Part shown: positions 15,740 through 23,117 of the stretch, in pieces
Position numbering within the stretch: position 1 is the stretch's first letter
Layout: the number at the start of each line of letters is the position of its first letter
Assembly: GCA_036500605.1 (NCBI GenBank)
Contig: DASYBU010000036.1
Coordinates: 1 to 64,000, forward strand
Reading direction: 5' to 3'
Length of the DNA stretch: 64,000 nt
From: JAFALK01 sp036500605
GTDB taxonomy: Bacteria > Pseudomonadota > Gammaproteobacteria > Burkholderiales > Burkholderiaceae_C
Notes under the pieces: generated by a model
Database searches by the model: none
What the model was told of the DNA's origin: nothing
What the model saw: only the letters and a program-made list of their open reading frames with translations
Program-made: the position numbers and the translations under genes

Positions 15740-16285
15740 ATGGCCGCCTCACCCCTGCGCCCGGCAAACGAGCTGATGGTTCAGTACGCTCAGTACCACC
15801 GCGACCGTCGCAACATCGCCACCCATTTCGTGGGCATCCCGCTGATCGTCTTTGCCATCGGTGTGCTGCTCGGCCGCGCGCAAATCCACCTGGGCGACTT
15901 CACGCTCAGCGCCGCCGGCCTGCTCTTCATCGCCGGTTCCATCTGGTATCTGACGCGCGGCAACTTCGCGCTCGGCGCGGTCACCGCGCTGGTGAACGGC
16001 CTGCTGTTCACGCTGGCTGAACCTCTGGCCGAAGGCTCGGTCGGCGCCTGGCTCGGCTGGGGTCTGGGCAGCTTCGCGCTGGGCTGGGTGATCCAGTTTG
16101 TTGGCCACTACTACGAAGGCCGCAAGCCGGCTTTTGTCGACGACATGGTCGGCCTGATGGTCGGCCCGATGTTCGTCGTGGGCGAGGGCATGTTCGCGCT
16201 CGGCTGGGGCGCCGAGCTGCTCGCCGAGATCGAACGCCGTGCCGGCCCGACCATGCTGCGCGACCTCGCACACCCGGCGGCATGA
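15740..16285 (+). CDS. Mpo1-like (DUF962) integral membrane protein
   Basis: A 181-residue membrane protein of the Mpo1/YGL010w family. Its yeast member is an Fe-dependent dioxygenase acting in alpha-oxidation of 2-hydroxy fatty acids. The conserved His-containing motifs are present: YAQYHRDRRNIATHFVGIPL near the N-terminus and IQFVGHYYEGRKPAFVDD at ~residue 115. Between them are about four hydrophobic segments. The stop overlaps the next gene's start by 4 nt (ATGA). The bacterial substrate is unknown. Confidence 0.82.
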   Translation: MAASPLRPANELMVQYAQYHRDRRNIATHFVGIPLIVFAIGVLLGRAQIHLGDFTLSAAGLLFIAGSIWYLTRGNFALGAVTALVNGLLFTLAEPLAEGSVGAWLGWGLGSFALGWVIQFVGHYYEGRKPAFVDDMVGLMVGPMFVVGEGMFALGWGAELLAEIERRAGPTMLRDLAHPAA

Positions 16286-17298
16286 CCGCTTCCGTCCTGG
16301 TGATGGGAGCTGGCTCGGTCGGCTGCTATCTGGGCGGCTTGCTGGCCGCGACCGGCCGCATCGTGCACTTCGTGGGGCGCCCGCGCGTGCTCTCCGCGCT
16401 CGCCGAACATGGGCTGCTGGTCACCGATTGCGATGGCCACAAGAAGCAGCTCCACGTCGGGCAATTCCATCTGCATGAAACACCACCCGTGGGCCTCGCG
16501 CCCGATGTGACGCTGCTGTGCGTCAAGAGCGGCGCCACCTTCGAGGCCGCGCAGTCGCTGCAACACGCGCTGCTGCCGGGTAGCCTGCTGCTGTCGATGC
16601 AGAACGGCATCAGCAATGCCGAACGCGCGCAAGCCGCCGCGCCGAGCCTCGATGTGCGCGCCGGCATGGTGCCGTTCAACGTGGCCGAACTCTCACCCGG
16701 CCATTACCACCGCGGCACCGGCGGCAAGCTGATCGTCGAGGGTTCGCCGGGCGATGCCGCCATCGCCGATCTGGCGCAGGCTTTTGCACAGGCCAGCGTC
16801 GGCCTGCAATGGCAGCAGGACCTGCGCGCCGTGCAATGGGGCAAGCTGCTGATCAACTTGAACAACCCCGTCAATGCACTCTCGGGCCGACCGCTGCGCG
16901 CCGAGTTGCTCGAGCGCGGTTACCGGCGTTGCTTTGCCGCGCTGCAGGCCGAGGCGCTTGATGTGCTGGAGGCCGCCGGCTTCACGGTCGCGCAGTTCAC
17001 CCCGCTGCCGCCGCGCCGCCTGATCCAGGCCCTGCGCCTGCCCACGCCGCTGTTCCGCCTGCTGGCGCGGCGCATGCTGAAGATCGACGACAAGGCCCGC
17101 TCGAGCATGGCCGACGATCTGCAGCTGGGTCGCACGACCGAGATCGATGCGCTGTGCGGTGAGGTGGTTCGCCTCGCGCATCGCCAGGGGCGGCAGGCGC
17201 CGCTCAATGCACGCATGCTCACGCTCGTTCAAGCGTGGCCGCACGCGCCGCAGCCCTATGGGCCGCGGGAGCTGGAAGAAGCGCTCGGCCTCGCCTGA
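16282..17298 (+). CDS. panE: Ketopantoate reductase (PanE/ApbA) family protein
   Basis: A 338-residue NADPH-dependent 2-dehydropantoate 2-reductase family enzyme. The Rossmann motif is MGAGSVGCYLGGLLAATG at the N-terminus. The catalytic Lys context appears as LLCVKSGAT and later QWGKLLINLNNPVNAL, which includes the NxxN/Lys element of the family. The C-terminal domain includes SSMADDLQLGRTTEIDALCG, the typical substrate-loop sequence. It overlaps the Mpo1-like gene by 4 nt. Many genomes have several paralogues, so the precise 2-oxoacid substrate and the gene symbol are tentative. Confidence 0.82.
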   Translation: MTASVLVMGAGSVGCYLGGLLAATGRIVHFVGRPRVLSALAEHGLLVTDCDGHKKQLHVGQFHLHETPPVGLAPDVTLLCVKSGATFEAAQSLQHALLPGSLLLSMQNGISNAERAQAAAPSLDVRAGMVPFNVAELSPGHYHRGTGGKLIVEGSPGDAAIADLAQAFAQASVGLQWQQDLRAVQWGKLLINLNNPVNALSGRPLRAELLERGYRRCFAALQAEALDVLEAAGFTVAQFTPLPPRRLIQALRLPTPLFRLLARRMLKIDDKARSSMADDLQLGRTTEIDALCGEVVRLAHRQGRQAPLNARMLTLVQAWPHAPQPYGPRELEEALGLA

Positions 17299-17325
17299 GT
17301 GGCTGAGAGGCCCGAGAGAGAACGC

Positions 17326-18420
17326 TCAGCTGTTCTTCGAGATCGTGATCGTCGGGAACTTGGACGAGAAGTCCTTGGTCTGAGCGGCGATCTTGACCGC
17401 CACGGCGCGGGCCAGCGATTTGTACAGCGCCGAATGCTCACCGTCGGGATCGGCCGCCACGGTCGGCTTGCCAGCATCGGCCTGCTCACGGATGCTCATC
17501 GCCAGCGGCAAGGCGCCGAGGTAGCTGATGTCGTATTGCTGCGCCATTTTTCGGCCGCCGTCGGCGCCGAAGATGTGCTCGGCGTGGCCGCAGTTCGTGC
17601 ACACATGAACCGCCATGTTCTCGACGAGGCCGAGGATCGGCACATTGACCTTCTCGAACATCTTGAGGCCCTTCTTGGCGTCGATCAGCGCGATGTCCTG
17701 CGGCGTGGTCACGATGATCGCGCCCGTCAGCGGCACGCGCTGCGAGAGCGTCAGCGCGATATCGCCGGTGCCCGGCGGCATGTCGATGATCAGGTAGTCG
17801 AGATCAGACCAATGCGTCTGGCGCAGCAACTGCTCAAGCGCCTGCGTCGCCATCGGGCCGCGCCAGATCATGGCCTGGTCTTCATCGACGAGGAAGCCGA
17901 TCGACATGACCTGCAGGCCGTGGCCGATGTGCGGTTCCATCATCTTGCCGTCGGCGCTCTGCGGCGGGCCGCTGACGCCAAGAAGCAGCGGCATGCTGGG
18001 GCCGTAGATGTCGGCATCGAGCACGCCCACGCGGGCGCCTTCGGCCGCCAGCGCCAGGGCCAGGTTGACGGCCGTGGTGCTCTTGCCCACACCGCCCTTC
18101 CCCGAGGCCACAGCGACGATGTTCTTCACGCCCGGCAGCAGTTGCACGCCGCGCTGCACCGCATGCGCGGCGATCTTGCTGCTGATGTTGACGGTGATGT
18201 GGCCGACGCCCTCGACCGTGCTGGCCGCGGCTTCAAGCCGCGCGCGCAGGCCGTCGACCAGGCTGGCGGCCGGATAGCCTAACTCGACATCAAAGCTGAC
18301 CGCTGCACCGTTGATGCGCAGGTTCTTCAGCTGTTTGCCGGTGACAAAGTCCTGGCCGGTTTCGGGATCGACGACGGATTGCAGCGCTGCGAGCAGCGCG
18401 GTTTCGGTAGGTGCTGGCAT
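17326..18420 (-). CDS. apbC: Iron-sulfur cluster carrier ATPase ApbC/Mrp
   Basis: A 364-residue P-loop ATPase that carries and transfers Fe-S clusters in the cytosol. The N-terminal ~90 residues form a MIP18/DUF59 domain (LLAALQSVVDPETGQDFV). Then come the deviant Walker A AVASGKGGVGKSTTAVNLAL, the DADIYGPSMPLLLG switch, DYLIIDMPPGTGD (Walker B), and the cluster-binding CxxC as VHVCTNCGH. The start MPAPTETALL at 18420 puts the MIP18 domain at the N-terminus; upstream in-frame codons give no recognisable sequence. It is convergent with the ketopantoate-reductase gene. Confidence 0.95.
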   Translation of the reverse strand: MPAPTETALLAALQSVVDPETGQDFVTGKQLKNLRINGAAVSFDVELGYPAASLVDGLRARLEAAASTVEGVGHITVNISSKIAAHAVQRGVQLLPGVKNIVAVASGKGGVGKSTTAVNLALALAAEGARVGVLDADIYGPSMPLLLGVSGPPQSADGKMMEPHIGHGLQVMSIGFLVDEDQAMIWRGPMATQALEQLLRQTHWSDLDYLIIDMPPGTGDIALTLSQRVPLTGAIIVTTPQDIALIDAKKGLKMFEKVNVPILGLVENMAVHVCTNCGHAEHIFGADGGRKMAQQYDISYLGALPLAMSIREQADAGKPTVAADPDGEHSALYKSLARAVAVKIAAQTKDFSSKFPTITISKNS

Positions 18421-18543
18421 AGCTGCGCATTGTCGCCCGGCTTGAGAGCACTTGCCGACACAGGTGCGATGGCACGCTCTTAGGGATGGCTTGCGGGCGC
18501 AGGGGCAGCCACCGTGCATCCATGGCGAACAGTCAAAAATAGA

Positions 18544-18555
18544 CAACCATGGTTG
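18544..18555. promoter_or_regulatory. Palindrome over the toxin start codon
   Basis: CAACCATGGTTG is a perfect 12-bp palindrome that contains the proposed ATG (18549) of the toxin gene. GTCAA (18532-18536) and TTGAC (18553-18557) form an additional inverted pair. Autoregulation by the HTH antitoxin is common in this toxin-antitoxin type, so this is a candidate operator; no Shine-Dalgarno is visible upstream of the ATG. Confidence 0.45.
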
Positions 18556-18890
18556 ACACAACAGAGATTCATCACCAGAATCAACCGGGTCTGCAGATCA
18601 GCAAGACCGAAGCGTTCGAGGCGTGGTTCTTGAGCTTGCGGGACCGCATGGTGCGAAGCCGGATTCAGGCTCGCATCGATCGATTAAGTCTCGGCAATCC
18701 AGGCCAAAGCCGCGCACTGACAGGTGGCGTGCATGAGATGAAGATCGACGCGGGTCCCGGCTACCGCGTGTACTACGCGCAGCGCGGCGGCTTGATGATT
18801 GTTTTGCTATGCGGCGGCGACAAAAGCACGCAGGCGGAAGACATCAAAACCGCCTTGAAGATGGCGCGCGAGCTGGAGCAAGGAACATGA
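18549..18890 (+). CDS. RelE/HigB-type toxin (HI1419 family)
   Basis: A 113-residue protein of the addiction-module killer family (upstream-partner type, HI1419-like), with the RelE/ParE fold; related toxins are ribosome-dependent mRNA endonucleases. The core matches the family: SKTEAFEAWFLSLRDR, then RIQARIDRLSLGNPG, GVHEMKIDAGPGYRVYYAQR, and LLCGGDKSTQAEDIKTA. The family usually starts just before the ISKTE strand, so the first ~16 residues are an extension; the ATG at 18549 is the only in-frame Met ahead of that segment. It overlaps the antitoxin start by 4 nt (ATGA). Confidence 0.88.
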   Translation: MVDTTEIHHQNQPGLQISKTEAFEAWFLSLRDRMVRSRIQARIDRLSLGNPGQSRALTGGVHEMKIDAGPGYRVYYAQRGGLMIVLLCGGDKSTQAEDIKTALKMARELEQGT

Positions 18891-19189
18891 CCCTGAAAAC
18901 AAGCCCGTGGGATTCGGCTGAATACCTGAAGACCGAGCAGGACATCGTCGAGTACATGGCCGCCTGCATGGAAGAAGGTGGCGATGATCCCGCCTTCATC
19001 GCTCACGCTCTCGGCGTCGTCGCGCGCGCCAGAAATATGTCCCAGCTGGCGCGCGAAACCGGCTTGACACGAGAGGGTCTGTACAAGGCTCTTTCTGCCG
19101 ATGGCAACCCGAGCTTTGCCACGGTGATGAAGGTGGCCGCAGCGCTGGGATTGAGACTCTCGTTCACCTCCGCGTCGCGCGTTGGCTGA
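18887..19189 (+). CDS. HTH antitoxin (HI1420 family)
   Basis: A 100-residue antitoxin of the addiction-module antidote type, partner of the upstream RelE-like toxin. Features: SPWDSAEYLKTEQDIVEYMA near the N-terminus (SxxDxAEYLxT is the family opening), then an XRE-type helix-turn-helix LARETGLTREGLYKALSADG followed by NPSFATVMKVAAALGLRLSF. The start at 18887 has AGGAAC upstream and overlaps the toxin stop. It would bind toxin and probably repress the operon at the palindrome around 18549. Confidence 0.9.
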   Translation: MTLKTSPWDSAEYLKTEQDIVEYMAACMEEGGDDPAFIAHALGVVARARNMSQLARETGLTREGLYKALSADGNPSFATVMKVAAALGLRLSFTSASRVG

Positions 19190-19193
19190 GCAA

Positions 19194-19209
19194 AAAAGGC
19201 CCGCCTTTT
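19194..19209 (+). terminator. Short hairpin after the toxin-antitoxin pair
   Basis: AAAAGG-CCCG-CCTTTT forms a small stem with a 4-nt loop immediately after the antitoxin stop codon. The right arm supplies the U-tract in the plus direction. It is short, so it may be a weak terminator. Confidence 0.4.
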
Positions 19210-19225
19210 GTCGGCTAAAAACACA

Positions 19226-19255
19226 AAGGGGATCAGCCTTGCGACTGATCCCCTT
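19226..19255 (-). terminator. Rho-independent terminator of the tRNA-Lys cluster
   Basis: An 11-bp perfect stem (AAGGGGATCAG with CTGATCCCCTT, 8-nt loop) lies 8 nt beyond the 3' end of the last tRNA. In the minus direction it is followed by TTGTGTTTTT, so it terminates the tRNA transcript. Confidence 0.8.
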
Positions 19256-19262
19256 GCGGATT

Positions 19263-19338
19263 TGGTGGGCCCTGAAGGATTCGAACCTTCGACCAACGGA
19301 TTAAGAGTCCGCTGCTCTACCAACTGAGCTAAGGACCC
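19263..19338 (-). tRNA. tRNA-Lys(CTT), distal copy
   Basis: A 76-nt cloverleaf with acceptor GGGTCCT/AGGGCCC, D-arm AGCTCAGTTGGTAGAGC, anticodon loop CTCTTAA (anticodon CTT), T-arm with GTTCGAATC and an encoded CCA end. It is the promoter-distal member of a three-gene Lys cluster. Confidence 0.96.
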
Positions 19339-19385
19339 GAATTCTTCTTGCTGACTTTGAGCCCAGCGAATTCGGCAGTGTTGAG

Positions 19386-19461
19386 TGGTGGGCCCTGACA
19401 GATTCGAACTGTCGACCTACGGATTAAGAGTCCGCTGCTCTACCAACTGAGCTAAGGACCC
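19386..19461 (-). tRNA. tRNA-Lys(CTT), middle copy
   Basis: A 76-nt tRNA with the same anticodon loop CTCTTAA and encoded CCA. It differs from the distal copy only in the base before the T-arm and in compensated T-stem pairs (GACAG/CTGTC against GAAGG/CCTTC), so both copies fold fully. Confidence 0.96.
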
Positions 19462-19492
19462 ACTGAACACATTCAAAACAAACCAAGGAAAC

Positions 19493-19568
19493 TGGTGGGT
19501 TGTACAGGATTCGAACCTGTGACCATCGGATTAAAAGTCCGGTGCTCTACCAACTGAGCTAACAACCC
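19493..19568 (-). tRNA. tRNA-Lys(TTT)
   Basis: A 76-nt tRNA with acceptor GGGTTGT/ACAACCC, anticodon loop CTTTTAA (anticodon TTT), T-loop GTTCGAATC and encoded CCA. It is the first gene of the cluster; the promoter must lie in 19569-19657, an AT-richer gap before tcdA's end. Confidence 0.96.
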
Positions 19569-19657
19569 CACATGACTCTATGAAGCGTCTTGAGAAGCTA
19601 CCGCCCCTTAAGCAGAGCCTCACATTATAGGAGGGAATTACCCTGCTTGGCAATAAG

Positions 19658-20422
19658 TCAGCGGGAAGTTTTCAGGAAATGTCGCACCAGTTCGGCCGCA
19701 GCCGTCATGCCGAAGGTCGCCGTGACCGCGACGCTGGAGCCGTAGCCCGCGCAGTTCAGCGTGCCGTCGACATCGCAGGCTTCGCCGTCTTCTTCCTGCG
19801 GCCGCAGCACGGCTTCGCGCGAGAACACACAGGCCACGCCGATCTTGCCGGTGCGCGGCGCCGCGTACTGCTTGCGCAGGCGCTGGCGCAGGCTGGCCAG
19901 CAAGGGATCGTGCGTGGTGTTCGCCAGGTCTTCGAGCTCGACCGCTTGCGGCAGGCGCTTGCCGCCCGCCGCGCCGACGGTCACGAAGGCGTGGTCGCCC
20001 GCGCGCGCCCAGGCCGCTAACGCCGCTTTTGCACGGACCTGATCGCAGGCGTCGATCAGGCCGTCAACCGGCGTGGTCAGCAATGCGGGCCAGTTGGCCT
20101 CTTCCACGAATTCCTCGACGAAGTTCACCTCGCAGCCGGGATGAATGTCCGCAATGCGCTGACGCAGCGCCTCGCCCTTGGACATGCCCACGGTCGAGCC
20201 GAGCGCCTGGATCTGCCGGTTGATGTTCGACTCGGACACTTGATCAAAGTCGATCAGCGTCAGCTTGGCCACGCCGGATCGAGCGAGTGCTTCGACGGCC
20301 CAGGAGCCGACGCCGCCAAGGCCCACGACCGCGAAATGCGCGCCGCGCAAGGCCTCGTAGCCCGCGTCGCCATAAAGGCGGCGCAGGCCGGCAAAGCGGC
20401 GTTCCAGATCAGCGTCGAGCAT
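19658..20422 (-). CDS. tcdA: tRNA threonylcarbamoyladenosine dehydratase TcdA
   Basis: A 254-residue E1/MoeB-ThiF-fold enzyme that uses ATP to cyclise t6A37 to ct6A in tRNAs. Visible: the nucleotide-binding FAVVGLGGVGSWAVEALARS, the LIDFDQVSESNINRQIQALG segment, and the C-terminal GYGSSVAVTATFGMTAAAEL. The start MLDADLERRF at 20422 gives the normal length; it overlaps the yeeE-like stop by one base (TGATG). The neighbouring gene is a YeeE/YedE sulfur transporter; in E. coli the related CsdL/TcdA sits beside the CsdA/CsdE cysteine desulfurase, so both have a sulfur-linked context. Confidence 0.92.
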   Translation of the reverse strand: MLDADLERRFAGLRRLYGDAGYEALRGAHFAVVGLGGVGSWAVEALARSGVAKLTLIDFDQVSESNINRQIQALGSTVGMSKGEALRQRIADIHPGCEVNFVEEFVEEANWPALLTTPVDGLIDACDQVRAKAALAAWARAGDHAFVTVGAAGGKRLPQAVELEDLANTTHDPLLASLRQRLRKQYAAPRTGKIGVACVFSREAVLRPQEEDGEACDVDGTLNCAGYGSSVAVTATFGMTAAAELVRHFLKTSR

Positions 20423-21528
20423 CAGATTCTCGACATCTGCCAGCGCAGGCAAGCCACCGCGCCGAGGATGATCGAAGCCAGCGCGATGAAGCTGCCGATG
20501 CTCAGCGTGGACACGCCCGAGAGCCCCTGCCCGATCGTGCAGCCCAGCGCCACCACGCCGCCGATGCCCATCAGCACGCCGCCGATCATGTGCTGAGCCA
20601 TATCGTCCACGGTGCGGAAGCCTTCCCAGCGGAACGTGCGCGTGACCAGCGCATAGACGCCCGAACCCATCGCCACGCCGATCACCGAGACGATCGGGAT
20701 CGTCAGCACCTTGCTCTTGTCGCTGAAGAACATCAGCCAGTCGAGGAAGTAGGCCACGGGCGCGACAAAGCTGAGGCCGTCCATGCGCTGCGGCGAGTTG
20801 GAACCCACGAAGACTTCTTCGAGCGTGTTCGGATCTTCGGCCACATGGCCCAGATGGCCGCTGACCCACCAGATGCCGGCGATCACGAGGCCGGTGACGA
20901 TGCCGCCGACCAGCACATCGGCGCTGCGGCCCTCTTCACGCATCAGCACCCAGGCGATCAGAGCGAGGCCCACGACGGCGCCGATCCCCAGCGCCAGCGT
21001 CTGCTTGGCGATGCCGAAGGCCGGCGCCAGCATCGAGGGCAGATCCTGCCCGGTCGACAGTTGAGCCGACACCGCATCGACCGTGTTCACACGCACGATC
21101 GCCGTCACGCCCTTGAGCGTGGCAAAGGCCGCGATGCCCATCACGATGAACACCAGCAGCGATTTGAGATTGCCCGCGCCGAGACGCACCAGCGTCTTGC
21201 TGCCGCAGCCCGAGCCCATCACCATGCCGAAGCCGAACATGAAGCCGCCGACGATATTGGAGAGCCACAGCAGCCGGGGCGCCGCATAGATCGTCTTGCC
21301 GGCATCGAGCCAGCCGACGGCCACCATCGCGTTGAAGCCGATCATGGCCACGCCGATGGCCAGCACCCACATGCGCATGCGCGCCCAGGAGCCCATGTTG
21401 ACGATGTCCGCCACCGCGCCCATCGTGCAGAAATGCGTTCGCTGCGCGATGGCGCCCATGACGAAGGAAAGCGCGAAGGCGGCCCACAGCACTTGGTGGC
21501 CCAGCGAGGCCATGTCGATGTCTTGCAT
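20422..21528 (-). CDS. YeeE/YedE-family (TsuA-like) sulfur-compound transporter
   Basis: A 368-residue inner-membrane protein with about nine hydrophobic segments. TsuA/YeeE of this family takes up thiosulfate through a channel lined by conserved cysteines. Those are visible here as RTHFCTMGAVADI (N-terminal), MVMGSGCGSKTLVR and GGVVALGCTIGQGLSGVSTL (C-terminal), with pseudo-symmetric halves. It is translationally coupled to tcdA (TGATG). The TsuB partner (TusA-like) is not adjacent, so the exact substrate is uncertain. Confidence 0.88.
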   Translation of the reverse strand: MQDIDMASLGHQVLWAAFALSFVMGAIAQRTHFCTMGAVADIVNMGSWARMRMWVLAIGVAMIGFNAMVAVGWLDAGKTIYAAPRLLWLSNIVGGFMFGFGMVMGSGCGSKTLVRLGAGNLKSLLVFIVMGIAAFATLKGVTAIVRVNTVDAVSAQLSTGQDLPSMLAPAFGIAKQTLALGIGAVVGLALIAWVLMREEGRSADVLVGGIVTGLVIAGIWWVSGHLGHVAEDPNTLEEVFVGSNSPQRMDGLSFVAPVAYFLDWLMFFSDKSKVLTIPIVSVIGVAMGSGVYALVTRTFRWEGFRTVDDMAQHMIGGVLMGIGGVVALGCTIGQGLSGVSTLSIGSFIALASIILGAVACLRWQMSRI

Positions 21529-21553
21529 CAGGGGATTTTATTCGGGCAAAAGA

Positions 21554-21576
21554 AAAGGCCTCCCTCGGAGGCCTTT
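21554..21576 (-). terminator. Terminator after tolB-pal-cpoB
   Basis: AAAGGCCTCC and GGAGGCCTTT pair as a 10-bp stem with a 3-nt loop. In the minus direction the stem runs into TTTTCTTTT, a good intrinsic terminator. It separates the cpoB end from the yeeE-like gene. Confidence 0.85.
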
Positions 21577-21604
21577 CATGAATTTTCAGGGCTAACTTGC
21601 AAGT

Positions 21605-22408
21605 TCAGCGCAAAGCCGCGAGGCGTTCCTTGGCCGCTTGCGCGGCATCGGTGCCGGGGAAGTTCTTGATCAGATCCTGCAAGGTCCTCTTGGCCAGCTT
21701 GACGTCCTTGAGCTCGATCTGGCAATTGGCCACCGCCAACTGCGCTTCGGGCGCACGGGCATAGTCAGGGCGGGCCGACAGCAGGCCTTTGAAGGTCGCG
21801 ATCGCGTCCTTGTACTGGCGGTTGCCGTACTGCGCGTTGCCGAGCCAGAAGGTCACCGAATCGGCATAGCCGCTGGCCGGATAACGGCGCAGGAAGCTCT
21901 GGAGCGTTTCAGCGGCCTGGGAAAAATCGCCTCGGCGCACCATGCCCATTGCCGCGTCGTACTGGCGCGATTCATCGGGGCTGACCTGGAACTGCTTGCC
22001 ATCCACCGTCACCGCTTGCGGCTCCAGCGGACGCAGGCGCGAGTTGATCGAGTCGCTCTGGTCGGTCACCTTGCGTTGCGTGTCCGCCAGATCGCGTGCG
22101 AGCTGCTCGTTGTCGCCGCGCAGCTTGGCCATCTCGGCGTGCAGGGTGTCGATCTGGTTGTTCAGGTCGAGCACACTGCGGCGCAGCGGCTCGACGGACT
22201 GATTCATCGACCGGTTCTGATCCTGCAACTGAGCATTCGCGTCCTCCAGCGCCTTCAGGCGACCGCGCAGCTCCAGGATGGCGCGGCGAGCCTCGTCATC
22301 CTCGAACAGCGCCGCGCGGGCCGGAAAGCTGAGCAGGCAGACCAACGCAAGGAAAATCCCGGCGAGTGGTGCAAACCGGCCTGACTGAGCAGGACGCGCT
22401 GCCAGCAT
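21605..22408 (-). CDS. cpoB: Cell division coordinator CpoB (YbgF)
   Basis: A 267-residue periplasmic protein linking the Tol-Pal machine to peptidoglycan synthesis. It has a signal peptide (SGRFAPLAGIFLALVCLLSF, then ARA-ALFED), a coiled coil (~residues 40-115: ALEDANAQLQDQNRSMNQSV, RKVTDQSDSI), and a C-terminal TPR region (GDFSQAAETLQSFLRRYP, YKDAIATFKGLLSARPDY, LAKRTLQDLIKNFPG). The ATG at 22408 overlaps the pal stop as TGATG; a GTG at 22411 is the alternative. It follows tolB-pal as in most Proteobacteria. Confidence 0.95.
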   Translation of the reverse strand: MLAARPAQSGRFAPLAGIFLALVCLLSFPARAALFEDDEARRAILELRGRLKALEDANAQLQDQNRSMNQSVEPLRRSVLDLNNQIDTLHAEMAKLRGDNEQLARDLADTQRKVTDQSDSINSRLRPLEPQAVTVDGKQFQVSPDESRQYDAAMGMVRRGDFSQAAETLQSFLRRYPASGYADSVTFWLGNAQYGNRQYKDAIATFKGLLSARPDYARAPEAQLAVANCQIELKDVKLAKRTLQDLIKNFPGTDAAQAAKERLAALR

Positions 22409-22935
22409 CACTTGTCCTTCAGTTCAACGCGGCGGTTCTTGGCCCAGGCGGCTTCGTCATGGCCGTCAGCAGCCGGACGCTCCTTGCCGAAGCTCACAGC
22501 TTCGAGCTGGCCGGCCGACACGCCCACCACTTCAAGCGACTTGGCCACGGCTTCAGCACGCTTCTGACCGAGGGCCAGGTTGTACTCACGGCCACCGCGC
22601 TCGTCGGTGTTGCCTTCCAGGCGCAGGGCGACCTTCTTGTCGTTGTTCATGCGCTTGGCATGTGCTTCGAGCAGGCCACGGTAGTCGTCCTTGACGGTGA
22701 AGCTGTCGAAGTCGAAGTACACGACGCGCTTGTCGGAGACGGCGGCGGTGTATTCGGCGCCCAGGTCAACGGTCTTGACCTGCGAGACGGCCGGCTGAAC
22801 CGGCTGGGCAGCAGGCTGCGCCGCCGGCGCGTGGTCAACCACCGGCACCGGCGTCTTGTCCAGGTCCACCTTGGAGGCGCAACCGGCCATTGCAGCAACA
22901 GCCAACAGGGAAAGGGTATAGCGGGTCATCTTCAT
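22408..22935 (-). CDS. pal: Peptidoglycan-associated lipoprotein Pal
   Basis: A 175-residue outer-membrane lipoprotein anchoring peptidoglycan. The signal peptide MKMTRYTLSLLAVAAMAGC ends at the lipobox Cys; then comes a Pro/Ala linker and an OmpA-like domain with VYFDFDSFTVKDDYRGLLEA and the meso-DAP-binding signature EGNTDERGGREYNLALGQKR. The start at 22935 has AGGAG upstream. That Shine-Dalgarno lies in the near-perfect palindrome AGGAGTCACTCCT (22936-22948). Confidence 0.97.
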   Translation of the reverse strand: MKMTRYTLSLLAVAAMAGCASKVDLDKTPVPVVDHAPAAQPAAQPVQPAVSQVKTVDLGAEYTAAVSDKRVVYFDFDSFTVKDDYRGLLEAHAKRMNNDKKVALRLEGNTDERGGREYNLALGQKRAEAVAKSLEVVGVSAGQLEAVSFGKERPAADGHDEAAWAKNRRVELKDK

Positions 22936-22948
22936 AGGAGTCACTCCT

Positions 22949-23117
22949 GTAGCAATCTTGTTAGTGTTCCCGGGTACTGCGTCGGGTGTTGGTCTCGGGC
23001 TGGTGGCCACAAAAGAACACGGCATTGTCCCGCATGTAACAGCAAGGCCGTCTTAAGGCTTGCTGAAAAGTGCTCATAAAAGTAATTATCAAGTTATACG
23101 GTGCCTGTCCAGCCACC
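22949..23117. other. Spacer between tolB and pal
   Basis: About 180 nt separate tolB and pal, longer than a usual operon gap. The stretch 23050-23100 is AT-rich on the pal-proximal side (TAATTATCAAGTTATAC on the plus strand) and may hold a separate pal promoter. No hairpin followed by a T-run is evident. Confidence 0.4.

Noticed and set aside
19263..19568. The tRNA cluster as an integration site for a mobile element
   Set aside because: No integrase gene, duplicated tRNA 3' fragment outside the genes, or compositional change was seen nearby.
20287..21669. A 460-residue plus-strand frame opposite tcdA and yeeE
   Set aside because: Asp/His/Arg-rich antisense translation with no motif; both minus-strand genes are intact.
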